DNA from: Oncomelania hupensis
Taxonomy: Eukaryota; Mollusca; Gastropoda; Littorinimorpha; Pomatiopsidae
Reading direction: 5' to 3'
Length of the DNA stretch: 64,000 nt
Assembly (NCBI GenBank): GCA_036898135.1
Contig: CM072527.1
Span: 31,973,227 to 32,037,226 of the forward strand
The notes beneath the pieces are model-generated. The model made no database searches, was not told where the DNA came from, and saw only the letters and a program-made list of their open reading frames with translations. Made by a program: the position numbers and the translations under genes. Position 1 is the first letter of the stretch. Each line of letters begins with the position of its first letter. This document shows positions 57,001 to 64,000 of this stretch, piece by piece.

Positions 57001-57757
57001 TGTAATCCTAAAGAAAGGATATCAACTACTGTTAAAAGATTCTATAAACTTACAAGCTGAGCATACCTCTTCATTCATCATTATTGTCTTGCTATATTCA
57101 AGTTTTATGCAACGAATGCACCAAATTACAGTCTAACTGCGAACATAGAAACACCATTGTTTGTATGGATTATCAAACTGTCTAATTACATCTGTAATAA
57201 CATCTCATATCCTGCGGTGCCTAAATATGCGGCAAATTTCCCGGCGACCGTCTTCTGTCTTAATCTTTGAACGCTGAAAGGCAAACGATATGGCCGGAAC
57301 CCTATAGTCATTGTCCACCTTGCCTGCTAGCACACAGCATCGTTAGTCCGTCATCACCTACCAACAAGAGCGTCAGGCAACCTGATGCTCTACAAATATC
57401 CCCTATTCAACATCTAACACCTCAGCTTTCATATGCAGCATGTCTCAGGGAATAGCATAAGTGCCAGGTCAAACATCTGTATTAACCAAGGCATGGTCAC
57501 TCGATTACATCTATTTCCTGGCATTGCTCTTCTATCCAGTTCTCCTTTGCTGTGCACATGCCTTTTCGGATATCATTGTTGATTTTTTTGGTAGGCATCA
57601 GCTCCATGTGAGGCGGTTTTTTTCTTTTTCATCTCTCTTCGTTTGTCACACAGGTCGAAACGTACAGGTGTGATCCACGGTTTTTTCTGTGGGCGGTGCT
57701 TGCCAAGGATCTTGTAGGCACAGTTGAGTTGAAGGTGGTGATCATGGCGTTGACTTG
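54045..57757 (-). pseudogene. RTE-like LINE, copy R8, split by an LTR-like insert
   Basis: Minus strand, read from 57757. The linker between endonuclease and RT is recognisable (AYKILGKHRPQKKPWITPVR, DLCDKRREMKKKK, AKENWIEEQCQEIDVIE). After the insert (55872-57499) come NSLNKNNSKKAYQTKAADKY, then RT pieces (AGFRAGRSASELEQIFNL; VFVNFKKVFDRVWRTALL; GVCQGCLLSPTLFNIFLE). The C-terminus and the GGATA tail end near 54047. A partly tandem about 80-bp local duplication lies at 55558-55700. Many stops and shifts. Confidence 0.82.
55872..57499. mobile_element. Solo-LTR-like insertion (1628 bp) in R8
   Basis: TG...CA on either strand (TGTAGTGATG ... GGCATGGTCA) with flanks CTCTA (55867-55871) and CTCGA (57500-57504), a 5-bp duplication with one mismatch. 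Removal rejoins the RTE coding text (QEIDVIE with NSLNKNN). No coding region or second LTR. Orientation is not decided. Not obviously similar to the other two LTRs. Confidence 0.75.
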
Positions 57758-57895
57758 AAAGGACAACATTCGAGAATGGACTAGCTTGACATTGAGAGAA
57801 GGGTTGCTGAGGACAGAAAGATGGAGTACGCTGGTAAAACGATCATCTATGGAGCCCCAACGACCTTCGAGATACGGGATAGGATAGAATAGGAA
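57757..57895 (+). mobile_element. RTE-like LINE 3' end (copy R9), head-to-head with R8
   Basis: GGACAACATTCGAGAATGGA through CAACGACCTTCGAGATACGG and a GGATAGGATAGAATAGGA tail, starting directly at the 5' end of the oppositely oriented R8. Confidence 0.85.
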
Positions 57896-57899
57896 CGCA

Positions 57900-58390
57900 G
57901 TATGAGATCAAGATAGTCAGGCGGTATGACATCAAGATAGTCGCGCTCTATTTGCCACCAGTTTCGCCCATCTTCAGCAATTTTGATTCTTTGATGTTCT
58001 TCACATACATCGAGAGAGTGTGAGAGAGCAGGAGAGGGATGGTGTGCGAGGAGGGGTTGGGAGTTTGCGATAATTACAGAAAATTACCGTCAGCAATTTC
58101 AAAGACAGTTTTGGAAAGTTTAGTTGGTTTTTTTTTAAAAGTTTTTACTTAATATATTTGTTTTTAGAGGTTGTAATGGTTAACTTCTGTAAGGAAGCAA
58201 AATTTTTTCCTGTAGGATGTAGTACATGGTGCAAATGACAAACGTGGACTTGTGTGTTCTAAATAAACCCGCTTTTACAGTTCCATTAAACCACTTTGAT
58301 GTACGCGGACTGTGTCAAGTCATGCGCGTAGCCTTCTAGTGTAAGGTTTTGTTGATTAATTTTACATCAAAACTTGAGAGAGGGAGGGAA

Positions 58391-58423
<33 letters not shown>

Positions 58424-58563
58424 GAGAGGGTGGGGGAGGAGGGGAAGATAGGGAGGGGTTAAGATGAGAAATAAGAGCGAAGATGAAGAGAGATAGAGAA
58501 ACGAGCGTTTAGCTGTTGAAGAAATTAAAATTATAATCTTGTGTTGTCAGTTGGTGGTGGTGG

Positions 58564-58649
<86 letters not shown>

Positions 58650-59030
58650 TATACTTGTAGGGAGCAGCAGAACTTACAGGGTCATTCTTAATGGGCACAT
58701 TGCCTCATCCATCAGAAAAAATATTGAAGCAGATTGGTTGTATGTATGTTTCAACGGTGTGTGTGCGTGCGTGTGTGTATTCATAACTCAAATCACGGAT
58801 TCACCCTCTCCTATTCTCCGTATGTACCCAATCTGCCGTGTTTTGGCAGAAGGAAGCAAGTCCACAAAACTAACTTTCGAGAAAATCGACTTTTTGTGTT
58901 TGCATTTATATCTTTCAAAGCTCAACTGCTTTCGTCATGCAATGAGTATTTTCTGATGTCTGGCATTGATTTGCATTTAAATTAAGAAAATCAGACAAGA
59001 GAAGAATTTAGTTAATGAAAAATAACGGTT
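57900..59030. other. No gene seen; (GA) and (GAT)n
   Basis: GA-rich tract (58377-58432) and a GAT/TGA array of about 95 bp (58555-58650). No supported ORF. Confidence 0.5.
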
Positions 59031-59034
59031 TTAA

Positions 59035-59345
59035 TGGACATACTGCTTTCTGCCATATTATTCTGGAGACAGAACCTTGTTAAATAATCTGGCAGAGAGC
59101 AGTAACTGGACATGCTGCTTTCTACCAGATTATTCTGAAAACACAGTGTTGTTAAATATTCTGGCAGAGCGCAGTATGTGTACTTACTGCTTTCTGCCAG
59201 GTTATTTTGAACAATACCCGGACTTACTGCTATCGCTCATATTATTATGAATATATTGCTTTTTTGCCAGATAATTGTGACTGACATATGGACTTACTTC
59301 TTTCTGCCAAATAATAATAAACAGTACCTGGACTTAGTGCTTTAT
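59035..59345. repeat. Tandem array of hairpin-forming units
   Basis: The phrase GGACTTACTGCTTTCTGCCA (with variants) followed by GATTATTCTGAA recurs about seven times. The first two units also carry its near reverse complement (AATAATCTGGCAGAGAGCAG; AATATTCTGGCAGAGCGCAG), making two imperfect stem-loops of about 62 bp. Later units keep only the forward half at about 40-bp spacing. Confidence 0.75.
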
Positions 59346-59621
59346 GAAGAAAAAAACAATGAGATCGATTGAGATCGTGTCCCTCATGCCGTTTATTTAG
59401 TAAACTGATTGGTTTATTATGTTTGATAAAATAGGTATTTAATTGAAATCAGTTTAAATAATTTCCATATTTGTTAATTTCATATGTCATAAGAATGAAT
59501 AAATATGTTTTCAGAGAAAAAAAAATTTTTCTGTACCGCTATCTGTTTCGCTGTCTATTTGAGATGTCTTGAATTCTTCGGTTGACATTTCAGTATGTGC
59601 GTGTGTGTATGCCTGTGTGTG

Positions 59622-59653
<32 letters not shown>

Positions 59654-60015
59654 CGTGCGTGCGTGTATGTAGCTATATGTACATTGGTAACATTGGCAGA
59701 GTGCGTGTTTCAACTCCGACAAGCTTAAAACGGAAATTTCCTGGAGTGAAACAATATGACTGTGTCGGTTTTACCATCTGTAACTTGCACAAGAAATCAA
59801 GAAATGACAGAAATATACTAACATCAACTATAACAATACAAACAGATAATGTGTAGATAAGGAAGAAAAAAGATTAGTACATCAAACAGACTGTTAAAAC
59901 AACGTATAACAACGTGACAAGCATTTATTAACCAATATATCATTTGCTTTATTTCAACAAACGTAAACAGAATTGTAGGAGAAAGTTGTTAAAGTCGAAG
60001 AAAGTCTCTCTTCTT
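59346..60015. other. No gene seen; (GT)n; downstream flank of the OTU gene
   Basis: GT array (59598-59665). The region lies 3' of the minus-strand gene. AATAAA on the minus strand is visible as TTTATT near 59926, a possible poly-A signal. Confidence 0.45.
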
Positions 60016-61385
60016 TCAGACTCCACACCTGTTGTTGGTAGCGGAAGACTTTGTATGTTTCTTTGTCCGCCTCTTTAGTTGACTGGCTTTCTTGTGGGCA
60101 AATGAAGTCTTCAGGCTTTGCTTGTAGGGAGATGTTACAATCTCTGACCCCGTCTTTCTTGATGTTATTTCCTTCGAATTTCTGGGCTTGGCTCTGTTCT
60201 GCAAGACATCAATGGCATTACTATGCACTGACGTTGGCACTAGGCAGTCATAATGCCCAGAATTATCCCCGTACCCAGTGTAAAGAACAATGATGGGTGT
60301 GATGCTGGAAAATGCATTGTCTTTGTACTTCAGGAGTGTCCCTGTTTGTGCGTGCATGACGTACACCGGTGTTCTCAGGACCTCGGCCGCGCAGGCAATT
60401 TCAGTTTCACCGACACATTCTGTAGGGGATGACATTGCAAAAAGTCGCTCTTGCAGAGACGAGAATTGCCTGGAACTGGGCATATCAAAATTGACGGCAG
60501 CTGCAATGTCTTCGAATTCGCTCAGATGTTCCAGTGCCCATGCTATCGTTTTCGCTCGTAACCCATCCGCTTGCACTTGTTCTTGAATCTTCAAAATTGG
60601 ATCCAAAGCCAGTCCATGTTTATCTCGTGGAACCATTTGCAAGATGCCATTCTGGGCAATCACACAACTTCTGAAGAAACACCTCCCGTCAGGGTTTGTG
60701 TTGATTCTTTTGCAGCTTTCTAACTCAACTGTGATGCTCACCTGTGGAGTCTGAGGGTTGGTACATGGATCTGTAGTACTCTGATGTGGAGTGCGAGATG
60801 GATCAACAGAACCGGTGGTACCTTGATCTGTAAAACTCAGGTGTGGAGTGCTAGGTGGAACAGGTGGGGGTGTGCCACTTTTGTCTGTGGCGCTCACACT
60901 TGGAGTTTGACGTGAAACACTCCTATGTGGAGTGCAGGGTGAAACACGGATAGGTGTGCGACTTGCGTCTGTGGGCCTCCCTTGTTGAGAGCTGGGTGGA
61001 ACCTGGGGAAAAGTGTTACCTGAGTCTGGGGCATTCAAGAATGGAGTACTAGTAGGAAAAGCGAGCTGTTCACAATGTGTTCTTTGTAGAAACTGAAAAT
61101 CAGGGGGTACAGGTTCTAAGCTTAAATTGCTTGGGCGTGTGGGCGGTGCACTGGAACCTTGTGATTGTCTTGCAGATCCAGGATTTCCTACTGAGCATTG
61201 TGATGGATCATCTAATGGGATGTGTGATGAAGATGGGCTGAAACAGGTATCCTGGGCATGTTGGGAGCACAGGATAGCACCTGTAATGAAGCCTGCATGG
61301 TTATCTTCGTCGCCGCCCATCTTCTTGCTGCGGGCTTGGAAGAAACAGTTCCCACCGCCCTGAATGTATTCCATCTGCCTGTCAT
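60016..61385 (-). CDS. Exon 3 of transposase-like/OTU gene: S/T/P linker plus OTU protease
   Basis: The acceptor TTTTCTTGTGCAG/AT at 61385 begins in phase with the G left by exon 2. About 455 codons follow to a stop at 60016. First comes GGGNCFFQARSKKMGGDEDN, then a Ser/Thr/Pro-rich stretch with degenerate TPH-type repeats (RTPIRVSPCTPHRS; STPHLSFTDQ; SRTPHQSTTD). The OTU domain follows: NPDGRCFFRS (catalytic Cys codon 60681-60679), EIACAAEVLRTPVYVMH, and SGHYDCLVP (catalytic His codon 60255-60253). OTU domains are cysteine proteases, most often deubiquitinases. The tail is basic (KKASQLKRRTKKHTKSS), a likely nuclear-localisation or nucleic-acid-binding end. The catalytic Cys and His are intact and no lesion is seen. 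Confidence 0.82.
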
Positions 61386-61422
61386 CTGCACAAGAAAAGA
61401 GACAATAAATAAATACATACAA

Positions 61423-61454
<32 letters not shown>

Positions 61455-61835
61455 CACTCTTGCTTCTGCCAGTAGGCAGATTTATTTTTTACATGAATAT
61501 TATGATAATGATTCGAGGTAGAGGTAGGTCCTGGTTCGGCTCATTGTAATCCGCTGGACCCTCTAAGCAATGATTAACTAACCAACTAGAGATAGGGGAC
61601 GAAGCCGTTACCGTTGAACACATCAATAAATAGCCACAGAGTGGATGAACATATGTTTACCTGCGCCTGTAATTGCCTAAATGTTCAAACAAACAAAAAA
61701 CTAATGTGAAGTTAAACAGACTAACAAAAAGGCAATGGAGGGTCTGGAATATGTACCTAAATGACTCCTGCTTCGCCAACGAGTCAAATCTGAATTAATA
61801 CACGAACTAATACGTGAATTAATCTGGGAACTTAC
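61386..61835 (-). other. Intron 2, with (GTT)n and an S fragment
   Basis: Phase-1 intron (donor GAAG/GTAAGT, acceptor TGTGCAG). A GTT array (61420-61453, AAC on the plus strand) precedes the polypyrimidine tract. A short S 3' end (GTCCTGGTTCGGCTCATTG ... GCTGGACC, 61530-61565) lies inside. Confidence 0.75.
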
Positions 61836-62015
61836 CTTCAGCCAGGCCTGGATCAATGGCTTCATACTGGGGGTAAGACGAGTGGGGAGATGGTGGTGGT
61901 CCTGGAGCAGAAGAAGATGATTCAGGAACAGGGACACGGCCGGTTGATAGGGGACCAGGATCTGTTCCAGTCGGAGATTCGTCATCAGTGGTATCGGAGT
62001 CGGAACAGTCACAAA
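61836..62015 (-). CDS. Exon 2 of transposase-like/OTU gene: acidic, S/T/P-rich linker
   Basis: 180 bp between acceptor ATTCTCCAG/TTTG (62015) and donor GAAG/GTAAGT (61836), open in the phase required by exons 1 and 3. It encodes CDCSDSDTTDDESPTGTDPG, then Ser/Pro-rich text (VPESSSSAPGPPPSPHSSY) ending EAIDPGLAE. No fold is recognised; it is probably a disordered linker. The agreement of phases on both sides is the main evidence. Confidence 0.72.
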
Positions 62016-62642
62016 CTGGAGAATAACGTCAACAACAAAAAAGTTAATATCAAACAACATTCCACAGGCACACAATGTTTACATTATACAGGGATCAAAG
62101 CCCCTCAATTTTGGGAAGGCTGGGGAAGGGCCAGGAGGGGCGGGGAGGGGAGGCACAGGGGTTTGAAGATTACCGACTTCGTGGAGAAGGTGGATGGATA
62201 GATTTCCGAGAGAACAAATGTACAAGACCAGATCAGCAGAGGAGAGAGGGGCGTGGTGAATGGAGGGTAAGCGGGGAGAGAAGCGTGAGTATGTTCTCTC
62301 CCCACTTGGAATACACTCCAGCGCGCACTGAGTCTGCCATGATCGTCGAAATAAAAAGTGCGCGGAAAACAGATTGACAGATTTCTATTGGCGAAGTGGA
62401 AAGAAAATGCGAAAGTTTTTTTCAACTACGAAGGAGTAAATCGATCCGTAGTAAAAGATCAGTGCACAATCACAATGTCAGGAGTTTGCATCTACAACTT
62501 GGTGCAGAAGAGCCGGAGGGGAAGAAGCCACTCTAGATTGACACTGACAGCGCACGTGCTTTGTCCTTGCAAGTATAGGTTTACCCCTCCCTCTTTTCCA
62601 GTTGTATTTAATATGTAAAAGCAACATAAATTATGTATCTAC
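62016..62642 (-). other. Intron 1
   Basis: Phase-1 intron (donor GAAG/GTAGAT, 62642; acceptor CTCCAG, 62016). Purine-rich in part (62100-62290, plus strand); no ORF of note. Confidence 0.7.
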
Positions 62643-64000
62643 CTTCGGAACTTTCCAGCTGTAAGTCGATGTTGTCTGCGGCCCTCAACCTGGTCCAAAA
62701 TCCTTGTTTGGATGGCGGCATCAGGGGACACAGCTTCTTTACGATTTCAGCAGCTTTAGATCCTTCAACTCCCCTGTCTGATTGTCTAATGGGAGGAAGT
62801 GTTGTTTGGCCACTCAGGAACTCTTCCTTGAGAAAAGCGCATTGTTTGAACTCCACGTCGGAAAGGTCCAGTTTATATTGCAAAAGCCTACAACCTGTTG
62901 TGAACTTTACTGCTTTGATGTGCTTCAACTGCGGCCTGGCCTTGACTTCTTTCTTATATGACACTCCTTTTTTCCAGTCTCTAAATTTAGTCCGATCCAT
63001 GATGTTAACTTTTGGAAAACCTGCAGCGGTTTCAATTGTGTCACAAAGGTCGTCGAAGTTCCAAACGTTCTTTGTTTGTCTGATTTTCTTCTCTACTGAT
63101 GCGTGAAACGAATCTGCGGACATGAACGTATGTCCTTTTTCCAGATACCGTAGCTCGATCGAGTTGACGTTTATAGACGAATTCACTAGGCATGTCAGGC
63201 AAGTATACAATGTCCAGTTTTTATTCTGGGGCCCACAGTTATCACACCAAATCACTATGGAGTCTGCGCTCTGACCGTAGTATGTTACTGCCTGCTCGTA
63301 GCTGCTGGCAACATCGGCTGCGTTACGTCCAGCTATTCCCTCGTGCCACAGGCACGCCAGTACTCGGCCTTCTCTCCTCTTACTTTTCAGGTGCCCCAAT
63401 GGAGCGAAGGTTTGGTGGAAAACCACCAGGCGCCTCGTAAATACGCAAGTTTTCACCCCAGGAATAATTGGCAGGAGCACGATCTTCTGCATATCGCTGG
63501 AAAGATAAACAGTTTTTGCCCCTTCCTGGGTCTCTGATGAAGATTTTCCATCTTCTTGGTACTGTGCTCTTGCTTTTCGGGCATCTTCAATGTGCGATGA
63601 CCATTCTGCACACATGTCACAGGGCTTGCCTGATTGCTCTTTGTGTCCATGGCACTGCGTATCGTACTGAAGACAGAGCTCGCATTGTTCTTCTCCAAGC
63701 TTACAAAAACTAATGTTCTTGTTCCGTACACAGCGCCTGTAGAACTGAAACGATACTTCCATGGAACTGTTTTTTTCTTTAAAGTCTTTCCACATTGAAG
63801 TTATTGTTATTTCATCGGGTAAGTACCGTCTATAAGGAGCGTGACTGCGTCTGTAGTGTGCTACAGTTGGGTGGAACGACTCAATGTGCTGATTTACTGA
63901 TTCTAAAACTGTGATGCTTGTCTTGTTGGAAGGTGCATGTCTTCCACGTTTATCAGGAGTTGGCGTAGCAGATCCCGGAGACGTTGTTGCACACAGTGTT
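62643..64000 (-). CDS. Exon 1 (5' part outside window): transposase-like protein, DUF7869-like
   Basis: The frame is open from the window edge (first full codon 63999) to the donor GAAG/GTAGAT at 62643, about 452 codons, so the true start lies beyond 64000. In order: KRGRHAPSNKTSITVLESVN and HIESFHPTVAHYRRSHAPYR RYL; MWKDFKEK (63795); a Cys-rich segment (EEQCELCLQYDTQCHGH, KPCDMC), probably zinc-binding; VFTRRLVVFHQTFAPLG; LWHEGIAGRNAADVASSYEQ; IVIWCDNCGPQNKNWTLYT (63255-63199); EKGHTFMSADSFHASVEKKI. This layout matches, from memory, multi-copy animal proteins with a DUF7869-like RNase-H-type region thought to be transposase-derived. Conserved Asp (63243-63241), His and Asp in these motifs could be catalytic, but I cannot confirm activity. 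No stop or shift is seen. Confidence 0.78.

Noticed and set aside
61701..62075. Separate 124-codon minus-strand protein
   Set aside because: The frame differs from the one fixed by the exon 2 splice sites; the spliced frame joins both neighbours in phase.

Overview
The window is intron-bearing eukaryotic nuclear DNA, AT-leaning, and so rich in retroposons and microsatellites that ordinary host genes are almost absent. The repertoire (a CR1-like LINE with an esterase ORF1, RTE-like LINEs, tRNA-derived SINEs, mucin-, PAN- and THAP-type exons, an OTU-fused transposase-like gene) fits a marine invertebrate. A mollusc, perhaps a gastropod, is my best guess, but no species can be named from sequence alone. 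No rRNA gene, true tRNA gene or CRISPR array is visible.

Layout. 1-4240: an RTE 3' end, copies of a 586-bp retroposon (called S here), and a minus-strand Thr-rich mucin-like exon ending in an EGF-like module. 4240-10895: one nearly complete CR1/L2/Jockey-group LINE (ORF1 with SGNH esterase, ORF2 with endonuclease and RT, two lesions). 11400-16640: a decayed second LINE family, a secreted PAN-like exon, an RTE copy, and a SINE with a tRNA/5S rRNA hybrid head. 16640-25000: SINEs, S copies, RTE copies, a perfect palindrome beside telomere-like repeats. 25061-27711: a 5'-truncated LINE with an open RT frame, bracketed by a direct duplication of more than 300 bp. 28100-33800: a minus-strand CR1/Rex-like LINE split by a solo LTR, with a related LTR upstream. 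34000-43700: nested S and SINE insertions, tiny about 50-bp retroposons, a THAP-like first exon, a scrambled RTE copy. 46700-57900: two more RTE copies, each split by a solo-LTR-like insertion with 5-bp target duplications. 59000-59350: a hairpin-forming tandem array. 60016-64000: a minus-strand three-exon gene, open at the window edge.

The most interesting gene is the last one. A transposase-like region (WCDNCGPQNKNW signature) is joined, through two introns with matching phases, to a Ser/Thr/Pro-rich linker and an OTU cysteine-protease domain.

The rest reads as a record of insertions. Target-site duplications and rebuilt reading frames define element ends exactly in several places. Many microsatellites start from retroposon tails: (GGATA)n from RTE, (ATT)n from SINE tails, (ATTAC)n from S, and poly-C/poly-G from G-runs of a tRNA-derived SINE.
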